DNA of 64,000 nucleotides from Nocardia sp. NBC_00565 (GCF_036345915.1 NZ_CP107785.1:6448001-6512000), one strand, 5' to 3'. Counted from the stretch's first letter, positions 1-7,987 are shown. The notes: a model not told the origin generated them from the sequence alone. Numbers and translations are program-made.

Positions 1-164
1 AGATGCAGCGCGGCTACCTGTTGGTGATGAGCGTCGGCAACGGGTCGCACCTGGCCGTGCTCGCCAACAAGTCGCATGACATCGGCCGGATCGGCTACGA
101 AATGGCCTTGCTCGTCGACCGTGTGGGCACGGTGGTCTCGGCCACCGCCCGGACAGCCGTCTGA
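1..164 (+). CDS. Roadblock/LC7-domain protein, C-terminal fragment (conservon CvnB type)
   Basis: Only the last 53 or so residues are in the window, and the frame runs open to the left edge. The fragment reads [13 protein letters not shown] followed by a helix with [14 protein letters not shown], which resembles the end of roadblock/LC7 (MglB-like) proteins. The assignment rests mainly on context: a DUF742 gene begins 8 nt later and a conservon GTPase follows. In conservons the roadblock protein works with a membrane histidine kinase and a small GTPase. The kinase gene should lie just upstream of the window. Confidence 0.75.
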   Translation, partial: MQRGYLLVMSVGNGSHLAVLANKSHDIGRIGYEMALLVDRVGTVVSATARTAV

Positions 165-171
165 TCCAACG

Positions 172-546
172 ATGTCGAGTCCACTCGGCCAAGGGCCACA
201 CCGGCCCACAACCCGCGTCAGACCGTACGCGCTGACCTCCGGGCGCACCGAACCGGCGGTCGACCTACCGCTCGAAGCGGTCATCGAAACATTGTCGTAC
301 ACTGCGCATCTCGATTGGCCAGCTGGCGATCTGCGCACCGAGATCCTGCGGCTGGGCACGCACCGGCTGTCGGTCGCCGAGATCGCCGCTCACCTGGATC
401 GACCGCTCGGCATGGTCCGGGTCATGGTTGGCGACCTCGTCGTCGACGGCGCTTTGCGCGTGCATTCGACCCTGACCGAAGAGGCGAGTTTCGACGAGCG
501 CCGTTCCCTGATGGAGAGGACTTTGCGTGGACTCCGTGCCCTATAA
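172..546 (+). CDS. DUF742 protein of a conservon (CvnC type)
   Basis: This is a 124-aa soluble protein. It begins at ATG 172, just after the roadblock stop, rather than at an earlier in-frame codon that lies inside the roadblock gene. The N-terminal motif RPYALTSGRT is the DUF742 signature. The middle of the protein (LSVAEIAAHLDRPLGMVRVMVGDLV) looks like a winged-helix fold. DUF742 proteins are the third element of conservons, between the roadblock protein and the GTPase; their biochemical role is poorly defined. The gene overlaps the GTPase gene by 20 nt, so translation is probably coupled. Confidence 0.88.
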   Translation: MSSPLGQGPHRPTTRVRPYALTSGRTEPAVDLPLEAVIETLSYTAHLDWPAGDLRTEILRLGTHRLSVAEIAAHLDRPLGMVRVMVGDLVVDGALRVHSTLTEEASFDERRSLMERTLRGLRAL

Positions 547-1201
547 GACCGCTGGAAACTACGGGTCGGCCGGACAGCCCGGCAACTCGGGCACCCAAGA
601 ACAGACCCCCGTCGAGGCGGAGAACCGCGTCGCCTCGACCAAGATCGTCGTCGCCGGTGGCTTCGGCGCGGGCAAGACCACCTTCGTCGGCGCGGTGTCG
701 GAGATCGTGCCGCTGCGCACCGAGGCCATGGTGACCCGGTTCTCCGACGGTATCGACGATCTGGCCGATACCCCGGACAAGGAAACCACCACGGTCGCCA
801 TGGATTTCGGCCGTATCATCCTGCCGGGCAACCTGGTGCTCTACCTGTTCGGCACCCCGGGCCAGCGCCGGTTCTGGTTCATGTGGGACGACCTGATCCG
901 CGGCGCCATCGGCGCGGTGGTGCTCATCGACACCCGCCGGCTCGAGGACAGCTTCGCCGCGGTCGACTTCTTCGAGGCGCGCAAGCTGCCGTTCCTGATC
1001 GCGGTCAACCGGTTCCCGGATGCGCCGCGCTTCCCGATCGCCGAACTGCGCGAAGCGCTTTCGGTGCGCGAGGGCGTACCCATCGTGGATATCGACGCGC
1101 GCAATGCCATGGAGGTCCGCCAAGCGCTGGCGGCCGTCACCGAATACGCGATCGCCCAACTGAAGGCGCTCGAATTGGAAGGAACCGCCCGACATGCATG
1201 A
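527..1201 (+). CDS. Conservon small GTPase (CvnD type)
   Basis: A 224-aa protein starting at GTG 527 inside the end of the DUF742 gene. A P-loop GGFGAGKT lies at residues 44-51. A switch II-like GTPGQRRF segment is near 109-116, and a Ras-like guanine motif NRFPD begins at 161, with Arg in place of the usual Lys of NKxD. The first 35 residues are a Gly/Ser/Gln-rich disordered tail. Proteins of this type act as the nucleotide switch of a membrane-associated signalling complex with roadblock and DUF742 partners. The stop overlaps the start of the next membrane gene by 8 nt. Confidence 0.9.
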   Translation: MDSVPYKTAGNYGSAGQPGNSGTQEQTPVEAENRVASTKIVVAGGFGAGKTTFVGAVSEIVPLRTEAMVTRFSDGIDDLADTPDKETTTVAMDFGRIILPGNLVLYLFGTPGQRRFWFMWDDLIRGAIGAVVLIDTRRLEDSFAAVDFFEARKLPFLIAVNRFPDAPRFPIAELREALSVREGVPIVDIDARNAMEVRQALAAVTEYAIAQLKALELEGTARHA

Positions 1202-2003
1202 CGTCCGGTTGTTCGCTGCGGCGAACAGCGGCGCGGCGGTGGACCAGTTCTCCATGGGGTACTGGGTCGCCGCACTCTCCTTCGGTATTTCGGTGCTCGG
1301 CGCCGTCGTCGGGCTGGCCTGTGTCCTACACGCCGCGCGCTCGTCCCGGTTCCGATTGGTATGGGTGACCTCAGCGGCGGTGGCACTCGGTGGCGTCGGG
1401 GTGTGGCTGGCCACCTCCGTGGTACTGCTCGGTCTGGATATCCCCGGCAGCACGGTGCGGTTCGACGGCGGCCGGATGATCGCGGCCATGGTGACCGCCT
1501 TCGCTGCGGCATTCGTCGCCCTGCTGATCATCGGCCGCCGACTGCGGCTGGGCCTGCTGCTCCCTGGCGGAGTGGTGTTCGGCCTCGGGATCGCCACGAC
1601 GCTCTATCTCGGACTCGGCTCCATCAGGATTCAGGGGACGGTCGAGATCTCGCCGTGGCTCTCGGCCGGCGCGGTCGTGATCGCACTCGCGACCGGCGTG
1701 GGGACGCTGTGGTCGTTCCAAGCACTGCACTTCGTGCTCGCGCGCGCGGCCACGGTGCTGTTGTTCGGCGTCGGCGTGGCCGGCATGTACTACGTGGGCA
1801 TCGCGGCCATCGACCCCACCGTGAACGCGGCTGTGAAGGCCCCCGACGGGCTCGCGCTGTTCGAATTCGTCTTCCCGATGTTCGTGATCGGATCGCTGGC
1901 CCTGACGGTGCCGATCACCGCGGTGCTCATCGCGCCCGACCGGCGCGAGACCGCCGCGGTCATCGAGGCCGCGCGCCGGTCCGAGCTCGAGTCGGTGCGC
2001 TGA
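1194..2003 (+). CDS. Seven-helix membrane protein, degenerate MHYT-type sensor
   Basis: A 269-aa protein with about seven hydrophobic helices. Its opening, GYWVAALSFGISVLGAVVGL, and the GGVGVW turn after helix 2 follow the layout of MHYT sensor domains. The MHYT metal-ligand motif itself (normally Met-His near the end of helix 2) is replaced by LATSVV, so metal or gas sensing cannot be assumed. The gene overlaps the GTPase gene by 8 nt, which makes it a likely operon partner of the conservon. It could instead be an uncharacterised actinobacterial membrane protein with only a shared fold. Confidence 0.7.
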   Translation: MHDVRLFAAANSGAAVDQFSMGYWVAALSFGISVLGAVVGLACVLHAARSSRFRLVWVTSAAVALGGVGVWLATSVVLLGLDIPGSTVRFDGGRMIAAMVTAFAAAFVALLIIGRRLRLGLLLPGGVVFGLGIATTLYLGLGSIRIQGTVEISPWLSAGAVVIALATGVGTLWSFQALHFVLARAATVLLFGVGVAGMYYVGIAAIDPTVNAAVKAPDGLALFEFVFPMFVIGSLALTVPITAVLIAPDRRETAAVIEAARRSELESVR

Positions 2004-2014
2004 CTCGAGCTCGG
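1981..2014. terminator. Bidirectional hairpin terminator over the stop codon
   Basis: A perfect 13-bp inverted repeat (CCGAGCTCGAGTC and its complement, arms 1981-1993 and 2002-2014) with an 8-nt loop contains the stop codon of the membrane protein gene. It lies between two convergent genes, so it could stop transcription from both sides. There is no strong T-run. Confidence 0.7.
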
Positions 2015-2023
2015 ATCCGCCGG

Positions 2024-2836
2024 TCAAGCGTTGGGCGCGGGCATCTCGCCGACGGCCTTGCTCGGGTCGATGATGCCGATCGCCTCGCCCTGCGGTCCGG
2101 CGATGATGGCCGAGCGCCCGGCGGGTGAATCCGCAACCGCCTGTAACACCCGGCCGCCCAGCTCGGCCACCCTGGCTACGCCGGTGTCGACATCGTCGAA
2201 CTGGAACCACACCAGCCAGTAGGACGGTATGCCGTCGGCCGGCTTGGCCGACTCGTCAGCGATGCCGCCGACGGATTCGGTTCGGGTCGGTGGGGTGAAG
2301 ACCACGTACTCCCCATCGCCGAAATCGAAATCGGTATAGGTGAAGCCGAACACCTCGGCGTAGAACGCTTTGGCCGCCGCCGCATCGCGGGTGTGCAGTT
2401 CGTTCCAGCAGTAGGCGCCGTGTTCGTTGTACACGGCCGCGCCGTTGTGCCCGGTTGCCTGCCAGACCGCGAAGACGGCGCCGACCGGATCGGCCGCGAC
2501 GAACATCCGGCCGAACTCCATCACGTCGAAGGGGGGTGCGACCAGCTGACCGCCCGCCGCCACCACCTTGGCCGCAGTGGCGTCGGCGTCCGCGACCGCG
2601 AAGTAGGTGGTCCAGACCGACGGCGTATCCACCATCGAGTCGGGTTTCGGGCCGATTCCGGCCGCCGACGCACCGGCCTTGGACGCCATCAAGTAGCCGC
2701 CCGACTCCGGGCCGCCATCCTGGATCTCCCAGCCGAACAACTCCGCGTAGAACTGCGCGGCCTTGGCCGGATCGTCGACCTGACAGTCGATCCAGGCCGG
2801 TGTTCCCTCGGGCCATGCTTCGTTACGTATGGGCAT
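2024..2836 (-). CDS. Double VOC-fold protein, Cfp30B/Rv0577-like
   Basis: A 270-aa protein made of two glyoxalase/bleomycin-resistance (VOC) domains, about residues 1-130 and 135-262. Each starts with the typical pattern (GTPAWIDCQVDDPAKAAQFY; CWNELHTRDAAAAKAFYAEV) and ends with a VADPVG- or GPQG-type strand. Length and pattern match the mycobacterial 27-30 kDa antigen family (Rv0577/Cfp30B), as I recall it. The founder's enzymatic activity is not settled, so the substrate is unknown here. The gene ends convergently with the MHYT-like gene. Confidence 0.85.
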   Translation of the reverse strand: MPIRNEAWPEGTPAWIDCQVDDPAKAAQFYAELFGWEIQDGGPESGGYLMASKAGASAAGIGPKPDSMVDTPSVWTTYFAVADADATAAKVVAAGGQLVAPPFDVMEFGRMFVAADPVGAVFAVWQATGHNGAAVYNEHGAYCWNELHTRDAAAAKAFYAEVFGFTYTDFDFGDGEYVVFTPPTRTESVGGIADESAKPADGIPSYWLVWFQFDDVDTGVARVAELGGRVLQAVADSPAGRSAIIAGPQGEAIGIIDPSKAVGEMPAPNA

Positions 2837-3040
2837 CGGTCACCTCCGTTTCGAATGAGCTACTCGATATCGACTTATCGGTCGAGCGATCGCCGAGAGG
2901 TACGTGCCCACACGCCACGGTTCGTGACGCACACCCGCGACCACGCGAACCAGTGCCTAGTCAACCATCGTCCGCCGCGAGTTATGGCAGGTTCGGCAAT
3001 GCCGCCGATTTCCGCCCGCCACGCACTTACAGTGAGAGGC

Positions 3041-4072
3041 ATGCGCTTCGGTCTGGACTACGCTGCCGGGCGTCCGGGAGGCGCGGCGATCCGCGCGGCG
3101 GGGTTCGATTTCGTGGTGCGCTATCTGTCCGAGGGCGGCCCCACCCTGCCCGGCAAACTGTTGACCCCGGCCGAGGCCGACGATCTGCGGGCGAACGGGA
3201 TCTCGATCGTGTCGAATTGGGAGACCACCGCGACCAGGATGCTGGACGGCTACGGCGCCGGAATCGTCGATGCCCGTGCGGGTCTGGCCCAGGTGCTGCG
3301 CTGCGGCGGCCGACCGGATCGACCGATCTACTTCTCCGCGGACTTCGACTCGACCCCGCAGGATCAGCTCGCGATCAACGCCTATCTCGACGGCGCGGCC
3401 ACCGTACTCGGTGCCGCGAATGTCGGTATCTACGGCGGTTTCTGGTCGATCAGCCGAGCCTTGGACGCGGGCGTCGCGGCATGGTCGTGGCAAACCGACG
3501 CCTGGTCCGCAACCTTTGTCGAGACCAGGCGCAACATTCATCAGACATTGCGGCAAGTGGTCGTCAACGGCGTGCTCTGCGATGTGAACGAAGCCGAGAC
3601 AACAGATTTCGGCCAGTGGGACTTCGTACAGGAGGAACCGGACGTGACCCCGGAACAAGAGGCAGTGCTGCGCGATATCCAGATCCAGCTGCGTGGTCCG
3701 GGCCTGTCGGGCTGGCCGCAGCTCGGTGCCGACCCGGAGGGCCACAACCGCACCCTGGTGGACGGCGTGGCGGCCGCACTGCAGCGGATCCAGGAGTTGG
3801 AGACCGAGCACGCCGACCTGCGTGCGCAAATCAGCGAATTACGCACGGAGATCAGCGAACTCGAAGCGACTACCGCCGATCTCGTCGAGGAGGTCAAGCG
3901 CCTGGACGGCCCGCACTGGCCCTGGCCGTTATCCCTCATCGAAGGCCCCGCCGAATTCGTCGGCGAACAACTGGCCCGTCTGGAGGCGATGTTGCCTGAC
4001 TTGCCGGGCTTACCCGCCGCCCGAGAGCCCGCATCCACCCCCTCCCCCCAGGCCGCCGAACTGGGCAAATGA
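3041..4072 (+). CDS. DUF1906 glycoside hydrolase-like protein with C-terminal coiled coil
   Basis: A 343-aa protein. I place the start at ATG 3041 because homology begins there (MRFGLDYAAGRP); the open frame continues upstream without meaning. Residues 1-195 form a DUF1906 / Rv2525c-like TIM-barrel domain, with FSADFDSTP at 98-106 and AWSWQTDAW near 147-155. These are the acidic and aromatic positions expected in the cleft. Residues 246-288 form a heptad-rich coiled coil, and the end is Pro-rich. Unlike Rv2525c there is no Tat or Sec signal peptide, so the protein is probably cytoplasmic, or released by a phage-like route. No phage genes are nearby. Confidence 0.8.
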   Translation: MRFGLDYAAGRPGGAAIRAAGFDFVVRYLSEGGPTLPGKLLTPAEADDLRANGISIVSNWETTATRMLDGYGAGIVDARAGLAQVLRCGGRPDRPIYFSADFDSTPQDQLAINAYLDGAATVLGAANVGIYGGFWSISRALDAGVAAWSWQTDAWSATFVETRRNIHQTLRQVVVNGVLCDVNEAETTDFGQWDFVQEEPDVTPEQEAVLRDIQIQLRGPGLSGWPQLGADPEGHNRTLVDGVAAALQRIQELETEHADLRAQISELRTEISELEATTADLVEEVKRLDGPHWPWPLSLIEGPAEFVGEQLARLEAMLPDLPGLPAAREPASTPSPQAAELGK

Positions 4073-4759
4073 TCACGTGGACACCATGGCGGCAAACCGC
4101 GAGAGCCTTCGCCATCAGGTCCATCTGATCTTGATCGCGGTCGACTGCTCAGGCGCCGGGACGGCTGGAACCTGTGTCGCCGCACCACTTGTCGGCCTTC
4201 GCGCCTGAATGGAGGGTAGCCGGTCTGCTGGTTGCGGCAGGCTGGCCAACCCGCATTCAGATGCAGCCGCCAGACACACGTCGGCACGACAATCCCTCAG
4301 GAAAATCTCCGAGGACAACCTCTGGAAAACTGAGAAAACCGGGGAAATCGGCTGAGCGGCCGGAAGTTTCGCCTTTTGGCGATGAGCGGGTTCTCAGAGA
4401 TCCGGGCGAACCGGGATTCTGAGAACCCGCCCTCTCGCATGAGGGTACCGGCGGGAGGGCACGAAATCATCACTGCGCCAGGACTTTTACGGCCACGAAA
4501 AACCAACTCACAGTACGTAATTGACCCAGGAGCTACCTCATCGCAATCGAGGCACCGGGAAAATTGCCATGTGATGCGAGTCACTCCATTAGCCAACAGA
4601 TTGCCCGGCCGTGAGCGGGTGCCGATTCGAGATTGCCACATCGCCTTCGCCCAGCCGATTCGGACGATCGACCACCGGCCTGGCGCGTTCACGTCCCATG
4701 GCAGCAGTGCGCGAGTTATCGTCGGGTTGGCACATACTCGTTCGTCCGAAGGAGTTCGC
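4073..4759. other. 690-bp gene-free region with several hairpins
   Basis: I find no convincing coding frame here. The middle (4300-4360) is unusually A-rich for this genome. It is followed by a small hairpin TCGCC-TTTT-GGCGA (4369-4382), a 45-bp inverted repeat (4386-4430) and CCCTC-N6-GAGGG (4430-4445). The final part (4700-4759) should hold the promoter and leader of the 74-aa protein gene. The cluster of stems could be a small RNA or an old repeat element. Confidence 0.5.
4386..4430. repeat. 45-bp inverted repeat
   Basis: Perfect 13-bp arms, GCGGGTTCTCAGA at 4386-4398 and its complement at 4418-4430, enclose an imperfect ATCCGG...CCGGGAT inner stem. No T-run follows, and the nearest upstream gene ended about 310 bp earlier, so this is not an ordinary terminator. 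Confidence 0.75.
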
Positions 4760-4984
4760 ATGGCCGTCAATGTGGTGCTCGATAAGGCTCTCGACAAAGC
4801 CTACGAAAACAAGCCGCTCGCGGAAATCCTGTCCGCCCCGCCGTCGGCGCTCGCCGGACTCACCGAAGCGCACGATAAGCAGCTGCTCGACGCCCTGAAG
4901 ATCAAGACCATCGCCGACCTGGGCAACAACAAGTTCTTCCAGCTGGCCGCCACCTTGGTGCAGCTCGCCGCCAAAGAAGGCTGA
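4760..4984 (+). CDS. 74-aa conserved small protein, helical
   Basis: A 74-aa protein starting at ATG 4760, with AAGGAG 7 nt upstream. The sequence has two parts: an opening NVVLDKALDKAYENKPLAE, then LSAPPSALAGLTEAHDKQLL and LKIKTIADLGNNKFFQLAAT. The second part resembles a helix-hairpin-helix-like segment (LGNNKFFQLA). I recall similar small proteins in actinobacteria but know of no demonstrated function. A strong hairpin terminator follows 24 nt after the stop, so it is probably a single-gene transcript. Confidence 0.8.
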   Translation: MAVNVVLDKALDKAYENKPLAEILSAPPSALAGLTEAHDKQLLDALKIKTIADLGNNKFFQLAATLVQLAAKEG

Positions 4985-5007
4985 GCAAGACCGTTCGGCA
5001 ACGACAA

Positions 5008-5035
5008 TGGCCCGGCAGGACATCCTGCCGGGCCA
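5008..5035. terminator. Hairpin terminator between convergent genes
   Basis: A perfect inverted repeat has arms TGGCCCGGCAGGA (5008-5020) and TCCTGCCGGGCCA (5023-5035). It lies between the 74-aa gene on the plus strand and the end of rpmF on the minus strand, so it can serve both. Confidence 0.85.
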
Positions 5036-5055
5036 CCGTTCGTTCGAGCGCGGTA

Positions 5056-5229
5056 TCAGATCCGCTCGGGATCGATCAGACCGCGCCGCACCGCCTGAAC
5101 CAGACGGCGCGGCACCCTGTGCACGACTCCGCCGACGCTGACCGGCACCAGGTCGGGTGGAGTCGCCTTCCACTGCGAGCGGCGGCTGCGGGTGTTCGAC
5201 CGCGACATCCTGCGCTTGGGTACCGCCAT
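5056..5229 (-). CDS. rpmF: Ribosomal protein bL32, cysteine-free form
   Basis: A 57-aa protein with the L32 start [20 protein letters not shown]. The zinc-ribbon cysteines of standard L32 are absent: there is no Cys at all, and the segment reads [19 protein letters not shown]. Such C-minus forms replace the zinc-binding version when zinc is scarce. The ATG (5227-5229) comes 1 nt after the rpmE stop, so it is the last gene of the mrf-rpmE-rpmF unit. It is too short to stand out by ORF length but is unambiguous by sequence. Confidence 0.95.
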   Translation of the reverse strand: MAVPKRRMSRSNTRSRRSQWKATPPDLVPVSVGGVVHRVPRRLVQAVRRGLIDPERI

Positions 5230-5230
5230 G

Positions 5231-5527
5231 TCAGCCCTCCCCTCGTCCGGGCTGGGACGTGGCCCGCGCCCGCTTGCCGTACTTGCGCTCGAACTTCTCC
5301 ACCCGGCCCTGGGCGTCCAGCACGCGGTGCGCGCCGGTCCAGAACGGGTGCGAATCGGAGGTCACGTCCACGACCAGCAGTGGGTAGGTGTTGCCGTCCG
5401 CCCACTCGATGGTGCGGGCGCTGGTGGCGGTGGATTTGGTCAGGAATCGCTTCCCGGTGCCGGAGTCCTCGAACACCACCGGGTGGTAGTCCGGATGGAC
5501 GGTAGTTCTTTTTCGGCGAACTTTCAT
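5231..5527 (-). CDS. rpmE: Ribosomal protein bL31 type B (cysteine-free)
   Basis: A 98-aa protein with type-B L31 features ([20 protein letters not shown], then SHPFWTG and a KFERKYGKR tail). It lacks the CxxC pair of the zinc-binding type A form. The start ATG overlaps the mrf stop in an ATGA of 4 nt, so the two are translationally coupled. The C-terminal [11 protein letters not shown] tail is a short basic/disordered extension. Expected regulation is Zur repression from the box at 6857-6876. Confidence 0.95.
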   Translation of the reverse strand: MKVRRKRTTVHPDYHPVVFEDSGTGKRFLTKSTATSARTIEWADGNTYPLLVVDVTSDSHPFWTGAHRVLDAQGRVEKFERKYGKRARATSQPGRGEG

Positions 5528-6843
5528 TTCGCTTCTCCTCTCGGGCTTTTCGTTTGTCCGTCGACCGGTAGGCCGGTGGGTTCACTGGTCTCGCAGGGGT
5601 CGGCGTGCCATTCGCCGAACGGGTCCTCCCATTGCGCGACGCGCTCGGGTGCGCGTTCGACCAGCCTCAGCTCGTCGTCTTCCACGAGCGCCCAGTGCAG
5701 CGCCTGGCGGATATCGGCCGGATCGGCGTCGTGGGCCAGGATCACCAGTGAGATGTCCCGGTCGCCGAACTGCTCGTCCCAGCGCAGCGCGGCCATGGCC
5801 CGGCGGGCGGGATCGGCCTGTTCCAGTTCGCTCGGACTCATCGCGGCCAGCCACGGCCCCGCGCCGCCGACGCGCAGACCGCCGCCCGCGGACTCCAGCC
5901 ACACCACCTCGTTCGGCTGGGTGGCCAGCCACATCCGCCCACGTGCGGTCACGACACCGTCGAAGAGCACATCGAGTGCTTCGTGCAGACGGGCCGGATG
6001 GAAGGGGCGGCTCGCGGCGAATTCGACAAGTGCCACACCATGTTCGGTACCGAGCGGCGGTTGACCGCGCAGCAGCGGCGCGTGTGCGTCGAAGACGCGG
6101 CCGCGCCGGGAGTGGGCCGGAATACGCGCGAGCAACGCCTCGACATCGAGTGCGGCTATATCCCGCACCCAAGCCACCGGCGCCTCGGGCACCAGCCGGG
6201 ACAGCACCGCTGCGAGCCGAGCCCGATCGCTGGCATCGCCCGTATTATCCAGTGCGACAACGGCATCCGCGAAGTCGATCTGACCGACCGCGACCTGGGC
6301 CACCGTCCGATCGTCGTCGACGGTGGCCAGTCCGTGCTCGGCGAGCGTGTCCTCGCTGGTCGCGTCGGCCAACCAGGTCTGCGCGTCCAGACAGGTGAGC
6401 ACCGCCTCGATCCGCACCTCGCGACCGGCCGGACCGTCGACGCGGCCGACCACGCCGGTGATCACGACATGCTCGATCGCCTGACACACCGCCTCCGCCT
6501 CGAAGGCCGGATCCAGTTCCAGCACAATGCGATTCACCGAGTCGCGAGCGGCCAGCGCGCACAGCAGCGGCAGCAGATCGATGCGCAGGGTGCAGGATAC
6601 GCAGCCGTGTGCGAGCTCGAGCACCGTCGAGGTCTCCTGCTCGCCGATACGCACCGTGCGGTGCACGATGCCCTCGCCGAGCCCGCTCAGGTCGTGGCGG
6701 ATGGTGACGGTGCCCGGCGCCGCGCGCAGCCCCGCGGCCAGTCGAGCGACATCCGCCGCGGCTTGTCCGGAGAATCCGGCGACCACCACGACGGGCGTTC
6801 TCCGGTCGGACGGCCGCCCGGATGGGAGTAGGGCGGGATCCAC
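5524..6843 (-). CDS. mrf: COG0523-family pseudo-GTPase, Mrf / Rv0106-like
   Basis: A 439-aa protein when started at GTG 6843, which has AAAGGAG 8 nt upstream. An upstream in-frame ATG at 6873 is rejected because its first codons (ATGAAAATCATTGTC) are the Zur-like box itself. It resembles COG0523 proteins, with HGCVSCTLR near residue 82 and a CobW C-terminal region (residues ~270-380). The P-loop is missing (GFSGQAAAD in place of GxxGxGKT), the NKxD region reads LDNTGD, and the CxCC metal motif is CVSC. I recall the same HGCVSC in Rv0106, the mycobacterial relative of Mrf, which brings the hibernation factor MPY to ribosomes during zinc starvation. A similar role is likely but inferred. Confidence 0.85.
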   Translation of the reverse strand: MDPALLPSGRPSDRRTPVVVVAGFSGQAAADVARLAAGLRAAPGTVTIRHDLSGLGEGIVHRTVRIGEQETSTVLELAHGCVSCTLRIDLLPLLCALAARDSVNRIVLELDPAFEAEAVCQAIEHVVITGVVGRVDGPAGREVRIEAVLTCLDAQTWLADATSEDTLAEHGLATVDDDRTVAQVAVGQIDFADAVVALDNTGDASDRARLAAVLSRLVPEAPVAWVRDIAALDVEALLARIPAHSRRGRVFDAHAPLLRGQPPLGTEHGVALVEFAASRPFHPARLHEALDVLFDGVVTARGRMWLATQPNEVVWLESAGGGLRVGGAGPWLAAMSPSELEQADPARRAMAALRWDEQFGDRDISLVILAHDADPADIRQALHWALVEDDELRLVERAPERVAQWEDPFGEWHADPCETSEPTGLPVDGQTKSPRGEAK

Positions 6844-6856
6844 CGCTGCGCTCCTT

Positions 6857-6876
6857 TCGACAATGATTTTCATTTA
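6857..6876 (-). promoter_or_regulatory. Zur-like operator for mrf-rpmE-rpmF
   Basis: GACAATGATTTTCATT at 6859-6874 is an imperfect palindrome of the GAAAATNATTNTC type expected for actinobacterial Zur. It lies just upstream of the ribosome binding site of mrf. The same motif in reverse orientation is at 6910-6929 before rpmB. Confidence 0.75.
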
Positions 6877-6909
6877 CTGTCGAGCAACGGTACATTGTCG
6901 AACGGCCGT

Positions 6910-6929
6910 TGTCGAAAATGATTGTCAAC
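6910..6929 (+). promoter_or_regulatory. Zur-like operator for rpmB-rpmG-rpsN-rpsR
   Basis: TGTCGAAAATGATTGTCAAC, read on the minus strand as GACAATCATTTTCGAC, matches the box near mrf at 14 or so positions. It is 34 nt upstream of the rpmB ATG. The pair gives each divergent transcript its own operator. Confidence 0.75.
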
Positions 6930-6962
6930 TGCATCTAGCCAACCCGAATGGAGGGAGCCCAC

Positions 6963-7199
6963 ATGTCGGCCCACTGCCAGGTCACCGGGCGCAAGCCGGG
7001 ATTCGGCAAGTCCGTATCGCATTCGCACAAGCGGACGAACCGCCGCTGGAATCCCAATATCCAGCGCAAGACCTACTACCTGCCCAGCGAGGATCGGCGC
7101 ATCACGCTGACCGTCTCCGCCAAGGGCATCAAGACCATCGACCGGGACGGGATCGAGGCGGTCGTCGCTCGGATCCGAGCCCGCGGCGACAAGATCTGA
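6963..7199 (+). CDS. rpmB: Ribosomal protein bL28, alternative copy
   Basis: A 78-aa L28 starting at ATG 6963, with GGAGGG 7-8 nt upstream; an ATG 15 nt earlier lies before that site and is rejected. The N-terminus [20 protein letters not shown] is the L28 signature. It has one cysteine near the start and none of the CxxC pairs of the zinc-binding form. It opens the plus-strand unit rpmB-rpmG-rpsN-rpsR, which has the same gene content as mycobacterial alternative ribosomal protein operons. Confidence 0.96.
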   Translation: MSAHCQVTGRKPGFGKSVSHSHKRTNRRWNPNIQRKTYYLPSEDRRITLTVSAKGIKTIDRDGIEAVVARIRARGDKI

Positions 7200-7209
7200 C
7201 GGGAGCACC

Positions 7210-7380
7210 ATGGCCTCGAAATCGACCGAGATCCGGCCGATCATCAAGCTGAAATCCACTGCGGGAACGGGATATACGTACGTCACGCGGAAGAACCGGC
7301 GCAGCGATCCGGACCGAATGGTGCTGCGCAAATACGATCCGGTGGTCCGCAGGCACGTCGACTTCCGCGAGGAGCGCTGA
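7210..7380 (+). CDS. rpmG: Ribosomal protein bL33, cysteine-free
   Basis: A 56-aa protein with [19 protein letters not shown] and the ending [12 protein letters not shown], clear L33 signatures. No cysteine is present, so this is the zinc-independent version. It begins 10 nt after rpmB with a GGGAG site, and its TGA overlaps the ATG of rpsN by 1 nt. Its short length hides it from length-based ORF lists. Confidence 0.96.
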   Translation: MASKSTEIRPIIKLKSTAGTGYTYVTRKNRRSDPDRMVLRKYDPVVRRHVDFREER

Positions 7381-7685
7381 TGGCCAAGAAGTCGAAGATC
7401 GCCCGCAATGAGCAGCGCAAAGAGATCGTCGCCCGCTATGCGACCCGGCGCGCTGAGCTCAAGGAACTGATCCGGAATCCGGCCACCGCCGAAGCCGACC
7501 GCGCCGTGGCGCAATCCGCACTACAGAAGCTGCCGCGCGATGCAAGTCCGGTACGATTGCGCAATCGGGACGCCGCGGACGGACGACCGCGCGGTCATCT
7601 CCGGAAGTTCGGACTCTCCCGCGTGCGTGTACGCGAGATGGCCCATCGCGGTGAGCTCCCCGGTGTGCACAAATCGAGCTGGTAG
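7380..7685 (+). CDS. rpsN: Ribosomal protein uS14, zinc-independent long form
   Basis: A 101-aa S14 ([40 protein letters not shown]; ending GVHKSSW). This is the long cysteine-free type rather than the about 61-aa type with a CxxC-CxxC zinc ribbon. It overlaps rpmG by one base, consistent with translational coupling. It is the third gene of the alternative ribosomal protein unit. Confidence 0.96.
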   Translation: MAKKSKIARNEQRKEIVARYATRRAELKELIRNPATAEADRAVAQSALQKLPRDASPVRLRNRDAADGRPRGHLRKFGLSRVRVREMAHRGELPGVHKSSW

Positions 7686-7718
7686 CCAACCACTGATCTC
7701 GAGAAGGAAACCCGTCAT

Positions 7719-7973
7719 ATGGCAGTCAAGCGAGCACCCTCGAAGAAGGTTCGCGCCGAGCAGGCCCGCCGCCCGAAGAAGAACCCGCTGATCGCGGCGG
7801 GCGTCGAGACGGTCGACTACAAAGACGTCAACCTGCTGCGCACATTCATCTCCGACCGCGGCAAGATCCGCAGCCGCCGGGTCACCGGGCTCACCCCGCA
7901 GCAGCAGCGACAGGTCGCCGTCGCGGTGAAGAACGCCCGCGAGATGGCACTGTTGCCGTTCACCAGCCGGTAA
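7719..7973 (+). CDS. rpsR: Ribosomal protein bS18, alternative copy
   Basis: An 84-aa S18 ([46 protein letters not shown]). It lacks the cysteines found in the zinc-type S18 of actinobacteria. GAAGGAAA lies upstream of ATG 7719. It ends the plus-strand unit and is followed at 7988 by a stem-loop. Its regulation is expected to follow the Zur-like box before rpmB. Confidence 0.96.
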   Translation: MAVKRAPSKKVRAEQARRPKKNPLIAAGVETVDYKDVNLLRTFISDRGKIRSRRVTGLTPQQQRQVAVAVKNAREMALLPFTSR

Positions 7974-7987
7974 ACGACCTACGAACA

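Noticed and set aside
422..1597. Long minus-strand open frame of about 391 codons across the GTPase and membrane genes
   Set aside because: Arg/His/Ala-rich, no family resemblance, and covers two clear conservon genes on the other strand. High-GC shadow.
3041..4072. Prophage lysin because of the DUF1906 domain
   Set aside because: No holin, integrase, tail or attachment site nearby; neighbours are chromosomal.
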